Shown piece by piece: positions 10,188 to 18,627 of a stretch of DNA of 64,000 nucleotides. The notes below the pieces were generated by a model, which saw nothing but the letters and a program-made list of their open reading frames with translations, had not been told where the DNA came from and made no database searches. Position 1 is the stretch's first letter; each line of letters opens with the position of its first letter. This stretch comes from Mycobacterium palustre. GTDB taxonomy: Bacteria > Actinomycetota > Actinomycetes > Mycobacteriales > Mycobacteriaceae. The position numbers were made by a program, and so were the translations under genes. The stretch lies in NCBI RefSeq assembly GCF_002101785.1, contig NZ_LQPJ01000112.1, positions 1-64,000 on the forward strand, written 5' to 3'.

Positions 10188-10964
10188 ATGGCGTATCCGG
10201 TCGCGGGCAAGAAGGTGCTGATCACGGGGGCGTCGTCGGGCCTGGGGGCGGCCCTGGCCCGCGGGCTGGCCGGCCGGGAAGCGGTGGTGGGGTTGATCGC
10301 CCGCCGGCAAGATCGCCTCGCCGAGGTGCTCGCCGACTGCCGGCGGACGTCCCCGGAATCGGCGATGTGGGCGGCCGATTTGGCCGACACCGCGGCGCTG
10401 CACGACCTGGCGCTTGGCGCCTGGGACGCGCTCGGCGGCATCGACGTGCTCGTCAACAACGCCGCGATGCCCAAGCGGCGGCCCGTCGCCGCGCTGGAAC
10501 CCGACGAGGTCGAGCACGTCATGCGGGTCAACTTCGTCGCGCCGATGCGGCTGACGCTGGCGCTGCTGCCGCGGATGCTCGCGCGCCGGTCCGGCATGAT
10601 CGTCAACGTGTCCAGCGTCGGCGGCCGGCTGCCCATCATCCACGAATCAGCCTACTGCGCAAGCAAGTTCGCGCTGTGTGGGTGGAGCGAGGCGGTGGCC
10701 GTGGACCTGCACGGCAGCGGGGTCTCGGTGAAGCTGATCGAGCCGGGCCCGGTGGACACCGAGATCTGGGACCACCCGGGCAGCGAGGAGCCGCTGTACC
10801 GCGGGCCGAAGGTGCCCGCCGCCGAGGTGGCCGAGGGCATCATCGAGGCGCTGGGCAGCGACCGGATCGAGCACTACGTCCCCGACCTGAGAGCGGTCGT
10901 TGACGCCAAAAACGCCGACCTGGACGCGTTCGTCGCCGGCGCGGCGGCGATGGGGCGGTCATGA
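10188..10964 (+). CDS. Short-chain dehydrogenase/reductase (SDR)
   Basis: The 258-residue protein is a classical SDR. The N-terminal cofactor motif is TGASSGLG at residues 13-20, NNA is at about residue 96, and the catalytic Ser and the YCASK Tyr-Lys pair lie at about residues 145-162. It should oxidise or reduce an alcohol/ketone with NAD(P)(H); the substrate is unknown. Its stop overlaps the start of the next gene (ATGA at 10961-10964), so it is coupled to a zinc alcohol dehydrogenase. Confidence 0.88.
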   Translation: MAYPVAGKKVLITGASSGLGAALARGLAGREAVVGLIARRQDRLAEVLADCRRTSPESAMWAADLADTAALHDLALGAWDALGGIDVLVNNAAMPKRRPVAALEPDEVEHVMRVNFVAPMRLTLALLPRMLARRSGMIVNVSSVGGRLPIIHESAYCASKFALCGWSEAVAVDLHGSGVSVKLIEPGPVDTEIWDHPGSEEPLYRGPKVPAAEVAEGIIEALGSDRIEHYVPDLRAVVDAKNADLDAFVAGAAAMGRS

Positions 10965-12193
10965 AGGCCCTCGTCTACGGCGTGCCACCGGAGCCGTTCG
11001 AGGTCCCCGACGGCGCGAACGCGCTGACGCAGAACCTGGCCCGCACCCCGACCGCGCTGCAAGACGTGCCGGATCCGGTTTTGCCGCACCAGGATTGGGT
11101 GATAACCCGGCCGCGGCTGACCGGCATCTGCGGGTCGGACTCCAAGCAGATCCTGATGGACTTCGGCGAGGGCGACGCCGACAACGCCATGGCCGCCTTC
11201 TGCTCCTTTCCCCAGGTGATGGGCCACGAGGTGGTCGCCGACGTGGTGGCCGTCGGGCCGAAGGCCCGGGGGCTGGAGGTCGGGCAGCGCGTCGTGCTCA
11301 ACCCGTGGCTGTCGTGCGGGCCGCGCGGCGTCGAGCCGGCGTGCCCGGCATGCCAAACCGGCGACCACAGCCTGTGCTGGAGCTTCACCGACGGCGACAT
11401 CAGGCCCGGCATCCACACCGGGGTGTCGGCCGACGTGACCGGCGGGTACGCCGAACTGATGCCGGCGCACGACAGCATGCTGTTCGCGGTCCCCGATTCG
11501 GTGCCCGACGAGCTGGCCGTGTTCGCCGACCCGTTTTCGGTGTCGCTGCACGCCGTCACCCGCCACCCGCCACCGGCCTCGGGACGGGCGCTGGTGTACG
11601 GCGCGGGGTCGCTGGGGTTGTGCGCGGTCGCGGTCCTGCGGGCGCTCTATCCCGACGTGGCCGTCGCGGCGGTGGCCCGCTTCGCGGCCCAGGCCGAGCT
11701 GGCCCGCCGGTTCGGGGCCGCCCCGGTGCTGGCGCACGAACCGCGCCTGGCCGTCATCGAGGAGCTGGCGGCCTGGGGTGGTGGCCGGTTGCACCGGCCG
11801 CTGCTCGGGTTGCCGATGGCCCACCCCGGCGCCGTCGACGTCGTCTACGACACGATCGGCAAGCCGGAGACGTTCGAGGTCGGGGTTCGCGTGCTGCGCG
11901 CCAGGGGGACGCTGGTGAAGGCCGGCGTCCACGCGCCGGGCCGGTGGGAGTGGAGTCCGTTGTATTTCAAGGAAATCAGCTTGGTGGGCTCGAACGCCTT
12001 CGGGGTCGAGGAGGTCGAGGGGCGGCGCCGGCACGCCATCGCCCACTACCTCGACCTGGCGTCCTCGGGCCGAATCGACTTGCGCCCCATGCTGACCCAC
12101 ACGTTCCGCCTCGAGCAGTGGCGGGAGGCGTTCCTGGCGCTCGCCGACCAGGCCGGCAGCGGCGCGGTGAAGGTGGCGTTCGACCAGCGTTAG
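10961..12193 (+). CDS. Zinc-dependent alcohol dehydrogenase, MDR family
   Basis: The 410-residue medium-chain dehydrogenase has the catalytic zinc region (LTGICGSDSKQ, MGHEVVADVVAVG) and structural-zinc cysteines in the segment CGPRGVEPACPACQTGDHSLC. A Rossmann segment follows (ALVYGAGSLGLCAVAVLRAL). It resembles threonine/sorbitol-type dehydrogenases; the substrate is unknown. It is coupled to the SDR by an ATGA overlap, suggesting consecutive or alternative alcohol oxidation steps. Confidence 0.87.
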   Translation: MKALVYGVPPEPFEVPDGANALTQNLARTPTALQDVPDPVLPHQDWVITRPRLTGICGSDSKQILMDFGEGDADNAMAAFCSFPQVMGHEVVADVVAVGPKARGLEVGQRVVLNPWLSCGPRGVEPACPACQTGDHSLCWSFTDGDIRPGIHTGVSADVTGGYAELMPAHDSMLFAVPDSVPDELAVFADPFSVSLHAVTRHPPPASGRALVYGAGSLGLCAVAVLRALYPDVAVAAVARFAAQAELARRFGAAPVLAHEPRLAVIEELAAWGGGRLHRPLLGLPMAHPGAVDVVYDTIGKPETFEVGVRVLRARGTLVKAGVHAPGRWEWSPLYFKEISLVGSNAFGVEEVEGRRRHAIAHYLDLASSGRIDLRPMLTHTFRLEQWREAFLALADQAGSGAVKVAFDQR

Positions 12194-12313
12194 AGCAGGG
12201 CGCCGTGGGATCCCATGATGGGCAGGTCGATGGGGGTGACGGTCGAGCAGGATGCCCAGCGCGCGCCGGCCGGTGTTGCCGGTCGACCACTGAACCACGC
12301 GGCGGCGTGCCAT
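12190..12313 (-). pseudogene. Remnant of a diaminopentanoate dehydrogenase/dihydrodipicolinate reductase-like gene
   Basis: The minus strand begins with ATG and encodes MARRRVVQWSTGNTGRRALG followed by ILLDRH, the typical N-terminus and NAD(P)-binding region of mycobacterial DAPDH-like proteins. One frame over, the sequence continues as VTPIDLPIMGSHGALL and a stop, which looks like the C-terminal end of the same family. About 300 internal codons are missing and the junction (near 12240) is out of frame. It is therefore a deletion remnant. Its TAA overlaps the alcohol dehydrogenase stop. Confidence 0.6.
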
Positions 12314-12335
12314 GGGCCCCACCGTGATCGGGGCC

Positions 12336-12980
12336 CTAGGCGGGGCGGGTGGCGCGGTAAAAGTTCAACCGCCCCAGGATGCGGTGCCGCTGCGAGGCGA
12401 CCTCGGCGCACACGAACCCGGCCCCCGTCAGCAGGCGGGGAATCGCGTCGCCGAGGTTGCCGGCCGCGTGGGGGTTGCGCCGGATGAGCCGTCCCGGCAG
12501 GCCGGGGTCGGCCGTGTCACCGCCGATGTCGACCAGGTGCAGCCGGCCGCCGGGGCGAAGGACGCGGAAAACCTCGGACGCCGCAGCGGTTTTCGCGTCG
12601 TCGCGGATGTGGTGCAGCATCATCGAGGACAGCACCCGGTCGAATTCGCCCTCGCCGTAGGGGAGCCGCTCGGCGTAGCCGGTGTCGAAGCGGACCCCGT
12701 CCGCCTTTCGCCGCGCCCGGTCAAGCGCCCGGGGGTCGGGATCGCAGCCGACCACCTCCAGGTGGGGATGGGCGCGTTGGGCGCGGATCGTGAGATTACC
12801 GGTGCCGCAACCGATTTCCAGGATGCGACGGCATCCGGCGAGCTCGGCCTGGGCGATCAGCGTGGCGTGGACCCTCTTCATGCCCAGCAGGCGTGACAGC
12901 GGGTCGTACGTCGGCAGCAGCCAGTCGCGGCCGGCGGCGGGCAGGTAATCATGTGGATGATGTTTCGTCACAGGCTCCAT
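12336..12980 (-). CDS. Class I SAM-dependent methyltransferase (UbiE/MenG-like)
   Basis: The 214-residue protein has the class I motifs: LEIGCGTGNLTIRA (residues 54-67), the acidic VVGCDPDP, and FDRVLSSMMLHHI followed by VLRPGGRLHLVDIGG. It is unrelated at family level to the six LCM-type paralogues nearby. It is divergent from the AraC-type regulator at 13046, which may control it. Substrate unknown. Confidence 0.82.
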   Translation of the reverse strand: MEPVTKHHPHDYLPAAGRDWLLPTYDPLSRLLGMKRVHATLIAQAELAGCRRILEIGCGTGNLTIRAQRAHPHLEVVGCDPDPRALDRARRKADGVRFDTGYAERLPYGEGEFDRVLSSMMLHHIRDDAKTAAASEVFRVLRPGGRLHLVDIGGDTADPGLPGRLIRRNPHAAGNLGDAIPRLLTGAGFVCAEVASQRHRILGRLNFYRATRPA

Positions 12981-13045
12981 GGTGATCGTGTGAATAGCCC
13001 TAGGATTGGGCGATCCTTGGCGAAACCTGGACTATCTTTGGTGCC

Positions 13046-13909
13046 GTGACCCGTCCGACCCGGCTGGTCCGCCAGCGCGCGGGGGTGCCGATCTATGAGT
13101 ACCGGACGGACCCCGACACGCCCCCGGTGTCGGTCGTGCGCTCCGGTCCGCAGGATTTCGTCGAGCGCGGCCGCCACATTCACGACTTTCCGGCGCTTTG
13201 GTACCTGCCCGCGTCGGGGCTGGTGTACGTGGCGGCCGCGGGTCAAGTGCTCGACCCGGGGCGGCTGGCCGATCGCGACCCCGGTGTCGCGGTGTTCTTC
13301 GACCCAGCCGCGCTGGGTGAGGGCGCCCGCTCGCCGTGGCCGGCGTGGCGGGCGCACCCGCTGCTGTTCCCGTTCCTGCACGGGCACGCCGGCGGCATCC
13401 TGCGCCTGCAGCTGCCCGCGCCGCGCCGGCCGGCGTGGGACGCCGCGATCCGCTCGATCGAGACCGAGCTTGCCGGGCGGCAGGAGGGTTATCGGCAGGC
13501 CACCCTGGCGCACCTCACGCTGTTGTTGATCGACCTGGCGCGGCTGGCGGGCCCGGTGGTGGCCGAGCTGCGGCGCGCCGGCGAACCGCTGCTGGCCCGG
13601 GTGTTCGAGGTCATCGACCGACGTTTCGCCGGGCCGTTGTCGCTGCGCGACGTCGCGGCCGAGGTCGGCGTGACGCCGGGGCATTTGACCACCGTGGTGC
13701 GCCGGCGCACCGGGCGCACCGTCGGCGAATGGATAACCGAGCGGCGGATGGCCGCGGCCCGTGCCCTGCTGGCCGACACCGACCTGCCGGTTGCCGAGAT
13801 AGCGCGGCGCGTCGGGCTGCCCGATCCCGGTTACTTCAGCCGATTGTTCGGCCGGGCGCACGGCGCCTCTCCGCGCAACTGGCGCGGTGCATGCGTGCCC
13901 CGAGAGTGA
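13046..13909 (+). CDS. AraC-family transcriptional regulator
   Basis: The 287-residue protein has an N-terminal cupin-like sensor region (about residues 1-150, with an RHIHDFPALWYLPASG segment) and a C-terminal AraC DNA-binding domain with two helix-turn-helix units (SLRDVAAEVGVTPGHLTTVVRR; VAEIARRVGLPDPGYFSRLFGR). GTG 13046 lies 8 bases after a TATCTT -10 box (13033-13038), so the mRNA is probably leaderless. It is divergent from the small methyltransferase, its likeliest target. Confidence 0.85.
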   Translation: MTRPTRLVRQRAGVPIYEYRTDPDTPPVSVVRSGPQDFVERGRHIHDFPALWYLPASGLVYVAAAGQVLDPGRLADRDPGVAVFFDPAALGEGARSPWPAWRAHPLLFPFLHGHAGGILRLQLPAPRRPAWDAAIRSIETELAGRQEGYRQATLAHLTLLLIDLARLAGPVVAELRRAGEPLLARVFEVIDRRFAGPLSLRDVAAEVGVTPGHLTTVVRRRTGRTVGEWITERRMAAARALLADTDLPVAEIARRVGLPDPGYFSRLFGRAHGASPRNWRGACVPRE

Positions 13910-13966
13910 ATCTCACGACGCCTCCGCGGCGTGTCGCGTCGCGCATTTCACGCTCGGCGTGGCCCG

Positions 13967-14620
13967 TCACGCGTTCGCCCGCAGGTAGCTGTACACCCCG
14001 GCGAAGTTGCGGTTCACGTCTTCGGGAATGGGCACCGGACCGCCGAGAGCCCTTGCGCCCCAAACTATCTGGGCCGTCCGCTCGACCAGGGCGGTGACGT
14101 GCAGGACCTTGTCGGGCCGGGGTCCCACCGCCACCAGGCCGTGGTTGGCGATCAGCGCGGCGGCGCGGCCCTCGAGCGCCTTGACCGCGTTGGCGCCGAC
14201 GTCGGGCGTGCCCGAGGCGGCATAGTCGGCGCACCGGATCTCGCCGCCGCAATAGACGGCGAACTCGTCGATGCAGGCCGGAATGCTTTGGTGCGCAATG
14301 GCAAACATCGTCGCCCACACCGGGTGGCTGTGGATGACGGCGCCGATGTCGTCGAACGCCTGGTAGCACGCCAGGTGCAGCTGCATCTCCGACGACGGGG
14401 CCCGGCCGTCCGCGGCGCGCAGCACGCCGCCCCGCGGGTCGACCAGCACCAGGTCGTCGAGCCGCATGTCGCGATAGTCCACCGACGACGGCGTGATCAC
14501 GATGTTGCCGTCGGCGCGCCGCGCCGAGATGTTGCCGGCGGTGCCCTCGACCAGGCCGCGCCGCAGCATCTCCTTGGCCGCGTCCAGCACCGCGGTTTCG
14601 GGACTTTCGACGAACTTCAT
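13967..14620 (-). CDS. fucA: Class II aldolase, L-fuculose-phosphate aldolase-like
   Basis: The 217-residue protein is a zinc-dependent class II aldolase/epimerase. It shows GTAGNIS (phosphate binding), the catalytic Glu in PSSEMQLHL, the zinc ligands HSHP near residue 100 and a third histidine in ANHGL. Family members cleave fuculose-, rhamnulose- or ribulose-phosphates; the exact sugar is not decided. Its start overlaps the serA2 stop. The position matches Rv0727c. Confidence 0.85.
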   Translation of the reverse strand: MKFVESPETAVLDAAKEMLRRGLVEGTAGNISARRADGNIVITPSSVDYRDMRLDDLVLVDPRGGVLRAADGRAPSSEMQLHLACYQAFDDIGAVIHSHPVWATMFAIAHQSIPACIDEFAVYCGGEIRCADYAASGTPDVGANAVKALEGRAAALIANHGLVAVGPRPDKVLHVTALVERTAQIVWGARALGGPVPIPEDVNRNFAGVYSYLRANA

Positions 14621-15597
14621 CGGGCCAGCACCTCCCGGTTGACGATGTTCGCGGGCGTCTTTCCGTTCAGCAGCGCCTCCAGATCGTCGGCCACCAGCTG
14701 CGCCTGCCGAGCCTCAGTGTTCCACGTCGCGCCCCCGATGTGCGGCGTCAGCACGACGTTGGGCATGCCCACCAGCGGATGATCGGGGGCCAGCCACTCC
14801 CCGACGAAGTGGTCCAGGCCGGCGGCGGCCACCTTCCCCCCGCGCAGCGCGTCGACGAGCGCGTCGGTGTCGTGCAGCTGGGCGCGCGCGGTGTTGAGGA
14901 ACACCACCCCGTCGCGCATGGCCGCGAACTGCTCGGCGCCGATCATCCCGACCGTGGCGTCGGTGACCGGCGCGTGCAGCGACACCACGTCGGCCTCGGC
15001 CAGCAGCTCGCCGAGCCCGTGGCGGGCCTCCTCGTTGTACGGGTCGTGGGCGATGACCCGCATGCCCAATCCCGAGAGCCGCCACCGCAGCGCCCGCCCC
15101 ACCGCGCCCAGCCCCACCAGGCCCGCGGTGCGCCCGGCGATCTCCCAGCCGCGGAACCGCTGATACGGAATGCTGCCGTCGCGAAAGATGTTGCCGCTGC
15201 GCACATCCGCGTCGGCGGTCAGCAGATGCCGGGTGGCGGCCAGCAGCAGCGCCACCGCCATCTCGGCGACCGCGTCGGCGTTGCGGGCCGGGGTGTTCAG
15301 CACCGGGATGCCGGCCGCGGTGGCCCCCTCGACGTCGACGTTGTTGGGGTCGCCGCGGGTGGACGCGATCGCGCGCAGGCCGAGGTCGAACACCGGGCCG
15401 CGCACCGAGTCACCTTCCACGACAACCACATCGGCGCGCTCCGCGGCGATCCGGTCGGCGAGCTCCTCGGGGGTATAGATGCGCAGCGGCCGCTGGTCGA
15501 TCCACGGGTCGTACACCACGTCGGCCAGCCGCTGCAGCTTGGCGAACCCGGGCCCACGCAGCGGTGCCGTCACCAAGGCGCGGTGTCTTGAGGTCAT
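14617..15597 (-). CDS. serA2: D-isomer-specific 2-hydroxyacid dehydrogenase (SerA2-like)
   Basis: The 326-residue protein has the NAD-binding signature VGLGAVGRALRWRLSGLGM and the catalytic pieces NTARAQLHD and LTPHIGG of the D-3-phosphoglycerate dehydrogenase family. It lacks the C-terminal ACT domain of the true serine-pathway SerA, so a sugar-acid substrate fits better. ATG 15597 is preferred over an in-frame TTG at 15606. It forms an overlapping operon with fucA and is divergent from xylB, which suggests a joint pathway. Confidence 0.85.
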   Translation of the reverse strand: MTSRHRALVTAPLRGPGFAKLQRLADVVYDPWIDQRPLRIYTPEELADRIAAERADVVVVEGDSVRGPVFDLGLRAIASTRGDPNNVDVEGATAAGIPVLNTPARNADAVAEMAVALLLAATRHLLTADADVRSGNIFRDGSIPYQRFRGWEIAGRTAGLVGLGAVGRALRWRLSGLGMRVIAHDPYNEEARHGLGELLAEADVVSLHAPVTDATVGMIGAEQFAAMRDGVVFLNTARAQLHDTDALVDALRGGKVAAAGLDHFVGEWLAPDHPLVGMPNVVLTPHIGGATWNTEARQAQLVADDLEALLNGKTPANIVNREVLAR

Positions 15598-15627
15598 GGA
15601 CCCCAATGCTGGCGTACGGTGACGCCA

Positions 15628-17007
15628 GTGTCACGCTCGAACGTTCAGGACGTCACGATCGGCATCGACATCGGCAGCACCGCGGTCAAGGCGGTGGCGG
15701 CCGACGCCGACGGCCGCGTGACGGCGCGGGTGCGCATCCCGCACGAGCTGCGGGTGCCCGCCCCCGGTCGGCTCGAGCACGACGCCGACGCCGCGTGGCG
15801 GCGCGGCCCGCTCGCGGCGCTCGAGCGGCTGGGCGCGGTGCCCGACGTCCGGGCGGTGGCCGTCGCGGCGATGGTCCCCTCGCTGGCCGCCGTCGACCCC
15901 GCCGGCGCGCCGATCACCCCCGGCCTGCTGTACGGCGACGAACGGGGCCGGGCGCCCGGCGACCCCGGCGAACGGGCCCAGCCGCTGCCGGCGCTGGGGG
16001 AGGCCGAGCAGTTCCTGCGCTGGACGGCCGCCGCCGCGCCCGGCGCGGCGGGCTACTGGCCGGCGCCGGCGGTCGCCAATCACGCGCTCGCGGGCCAGGC
16101 GGTGATCGACGTCGCCACGGCCGCGACCTCCTTCCCGCTGTTCGACGGGACCGGCTGGGACGCCGCCGCGTGCGCCGAGCGCGGCGCCACCGTGGAGCAG
16201 ATGCCGCGGGTGCAGACCATCGGGTCGGCCGCCGGGCGGGTGCGGGGCAACGGGCCGGTGCTGGCGGTCGGCGCCATCGACGCCCTGTGCGAACAGCTCG
16301 TCGCCGGCGCCGACCGGGAGGGCGACGTGCTGGTGCTGTGCGGCACCACCCTGATCGTGTGGACGACCGTGGGCGAGCACCGCCAGGTACCCGGCCTGTG
16401 GACCATCCCGCACACCGAGCCCCACAAGAGCAAGATCGGGGGCGCCAGCAACGCCGGCGGCCTCTTCCTCGGCTGGGTGGATCGCGTTGTGGCACAAGCC
16501 GATCCGGCGGCGGCCGAGCCCAGGCGGGTGCCGGTGTTCTCGCCCTACATCCGCGGCGAGCGCACCCCGTTCCACGACCCGGATCGTCGCGCCGTCCTCG
16601 ACGCGCTGGACCTCACCCACGACGCCGCGGCGCTGCGGCGCGCGGCCTACGAGGCGTCGGGCTTCGTCGTCCGTCAGCTCATCGAGCTGAGCGGAGCGCC
16701 GGTGGCGCGCATCGTGGCCTCCGGCGGCGGCACGCTGGACCGGTCGTGGATGCAGGCCATCGCCGACGCCACCGGGCGCCCGGTGGAGGTGTCCGAGGTG
16801 GCGGAGGGGGCCGCGCTGGGGGCGGCCTTCCTCGGGCGCATCGCGGCGGGCCTGGAAACCACGATCGCCGACGGCGCCCGCTGGGCCCGCACCGGGGAAA
16901 CCGTCGAACCGAACTCCGCGTGGACCGAGCCGGTCGCGGACCGCTACCGGCGCTTCCTCGAGCTGGGGAGCCGCAGATCGGGCGCCTTACCTCCGGCGGC
17001 GTTCTAG
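15628..17007 (+). CDS. xylB: FGGY-family carbohydrate kinase (xylulokinase-like)
   Basis: The protein (459 residues from GTG 15628) has the FGGY fold. The N-terminal phosphate loop reads IGIDIGSTAVKAVAAD, the second domain has VLCGTTLIVW and GGASNAGGLFLGWV, and the C-terminal ATP site has VASGGGTLDRSWMQAIAD. An in-frame GTG at 15619 exists, but TACGGT at 15615-15620 is a plausible -10 box that would place transcription start at GTG 15628. Together with the adjacent aldolase and dehydrogenase it indicates phosphorylation and cleavage of a sugar of unknown identity. Confidence 0.85.
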   Translation: MSRSNVQDVTIGIDIGSTAVKAVAADADGRVTARVRIPHELRVPAPGRLEHDADAAWRRGPLAALERLGAVPDVRAVAVAAMVPSLAAVDPAGAPITPGLLYGDERGRAPGDPGERAQPLPALGEAEQFLRWTAAAAPGAAGYWPAPAVANHALAGQAVIDVATAATSFPLFDGTGWDAAACAERGATVEQMPRVQTIGSAAGRVRGNGPVLAVGAIDALCEQLVAGADREGDVLVLCGTTLIVWTTVGEHRQVPGLWTIPHTEPHKSKIGGASNAGGLFLGWVDRVVAQADPAAAEPRRVPVFSPYIRGERTPFHDPDRRAVLDALDLTHDAAALRRAAYEASGFVVRQLIELSGAPVARIVASGGGTLDRSWMQAIADATGRPVEVSEVAEGAALGAAFLGRIAAGLETTIADGARWARTGETVEPNSAWTEPVADRYRRFLELGSRRSGALPPAAF

Positions 17008-17016
17008 TCTGGTGCA

Positions 17017-17682
17017 ATGACTGACCACGACCGCAAGGCGGCCCGTCGGGAAATTGCCGACGCCCTGTTGAAAGCCCTCGAACGCCGGCACGAAATCGCC
17101 GATGTCGTGGTGGAGTCCGAGAACAAGGCGGCCGCGGTCGAGGCGATCGTCAAGCTGCTCGACACGTCGCACGTCGCCGCCGAGGCGGTGATGGGCATGT
17201 CGTTCGACCAGCTCACCATCGACTCGCGCCGCAAGATCCTGGCCGAGCTCGAGGACCTGAACAAACAGCTCAGCTTCACCCTGGGCGAGCGCCCGGCGAG
17301 CTCGGGGGAGACCCTCGAGCTGCGGCCGTTTTCCGCCGACGAGGACCGCGACATCTTCGCCGCCCGCACCGAGGACATGGGCGCCGCAGGCGACGGGTCG
17401 GGCGGGCCGGCCGGCAACCTCGACGACGAGATCAGGGCGGCGCTGAGCCGCCTCGACGACGAGGAGGCCGCGTGGTTCGTCGCGGTCGACTCGGGGCAGA
17501 AGGTCGGCATGGTGTTCGGCGAGCTGGCCCACGGCGAGGTGAACGTGCGGATCTGGATCCACCCCGAGCACCGCAAGAAGGGTTACGGCACCGCGGCGCT
17601 GCGCAAGTCGCGCACCGAGATGGCCTGGTGCTTCCCGGCGGTGCCGCTGGTGGTCCGCACGCCGCCGGCCAGGCCCGCGTAG
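17017..17682 (+). CDS. GNAT-family N-acetyltransferase
   Basis: The 221-residue protein has two parts. Residues 1-90 are helical and charged; residues 95-215 have the GNAT fold with an acetyl-CoA-binding region VRIWIHPEHRKKGYGTAAL. The substrate is unknown. ATG 17017 is 6 bases after TAGTCT (17005-17010), so the transcript is probably leaderless. Its stop abuts the convergent methyltransferase. The position matches Rv0730. Confidence 0.78.
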   Translation: MTDHDRKAARREIADALLKALERRHEIADVVVESENKAAAVEAIVKLLDTSHVAAEAVMGMSFDQLTIDSRRKILAELEDLNKQLSFTLGERPASSGETLELRPFSADEDRDIFAARTEDMGAAGDGSGGPAGNLDDEIRAALSRLDDEEAAWFVAVDSGQKVGMVFGELAHGEVNVRIWIHPEHRKKGYGTAALRKSRTEMAWCFPAVPLVVRTPPARPA

Positions 17683-18612
17683 CTACGCCAGCACCGCGGT
17701 GACGGCGACGCTGTTTCGCAGCGTCTCCGGGCTGTCGCCGGGGGGAACGGGCAACCCGGCCTCGGCGAACATGTCCGCGCGGGTGCGTGTCGCGACCCGC
17801 CAGCCGCGGTCGCTCAGGTACTGCGCCGCCGGGGTGCGCTCGCCGTGATAGATCAGGGTCGACACGTCGACGTCGAACCCGAACTGCCCCCAGCGGCGCA
17901 TCATCGCCTTGGCGCGCTTCTCGAGCAGCGGCATCCCGGCGCGGTGGTATTCCGTCGCCAGCCGGCTGCCCGGGGCGCTGAGCGCGGTGATGTCGTCGAA
18001 CAGCTTGTCCTGAGCCCATGGCGGCAGGTACATCAGCAGGCCCTCGGCGCTCCAAGCGGTCGGCGCGGACTCATCGAATCCCTTGTCGCGCAAGGCGGCC
18101 GGCCAGTCGTCGCGCAGGTCGACCGAGACGGTCCGGCGCTCCGCGGTGGGCTCGGCGCCCAGCTCGGACAGCGTCGTGGACTTGAACTCGATGACGGCGG
18201 GCTGGTCGACTTCGTAGACGACGCTGCCCGCCGGCCACGGCAGCCGGTAGGGGCGCGAGTCCAAACCGGCGGCCAAAATCACCGCCTGCCGGACGCCCGC
18301 GGCGGTGGCGTCGGTGAAGAAGTCGTCGAAGTATCGAGTGCGCACCGCCATCATGTCGACCATGCGCGCCAGGTTGAACTCCACGTCGGGATCGGCGTGG
18401 GGGTCGGGTCCGCCGCTCTCGTCGGTGATCTCGCCGTCGAGCACGCGGATGAAGAATTCCTTGCCCACCGCGCGAACCAGCGGGTCGGCGAAGGGATCGT
18501 CGATCAGGGCGCCCGGCCGCTTGCTGGCCAGGGCGCGGGCGGCGGCCACCCAGGTCGCCGTCGCTCCCACGCTCGAGGCCAGATCCCAGGTGTCTTGGTC
18601 GGTGCGCGTCAT
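17683..18612 (-). CDS. Class I SAM-dependent methyltransferase, LCM/TIGR00027 family (paralogue 4 of 6)
   Basis: The 309-residue protein has [46 protein letters not shown] and [19 protein letters not shown]. Two usual alanine positions differ (LAAGLDSRP; ATWVA). It ends the second run of three paralogues, 15 bases from paralogue 5, and its place next to the GNAT gene matches Rv0731c. Confidence 0.88.
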   Translation of the reverse strand: MTRTDQDTWDLASSVGATATWVAAARALASKRPGALIDDPFADPLVRAVGKEFFIRVLDGEITDESGGPDPHADPDVEFNLARMVDMMAVRTRYFDDFFTDATAAGVRQAVILAAGLDSRPYRLPWPAGSVVYEVDQPAVIEFKSTTLSELGAEPTAERRTVSVDLRDDWPAALRDKGFDESAPTAWSAEGLLMYLPPWAQDKLFDDITALSAPGSRLATEYHRAGMPLLEKRAKAMMRRWGQFGFDVDVSTLIYHGERTPAAQYLSDRGWRVATRTRADMFAEAGLPVPPGDSPETLRNSVAVTAVLA

Positions 18613-18627
18613 GCGTAAGACTCCCTC

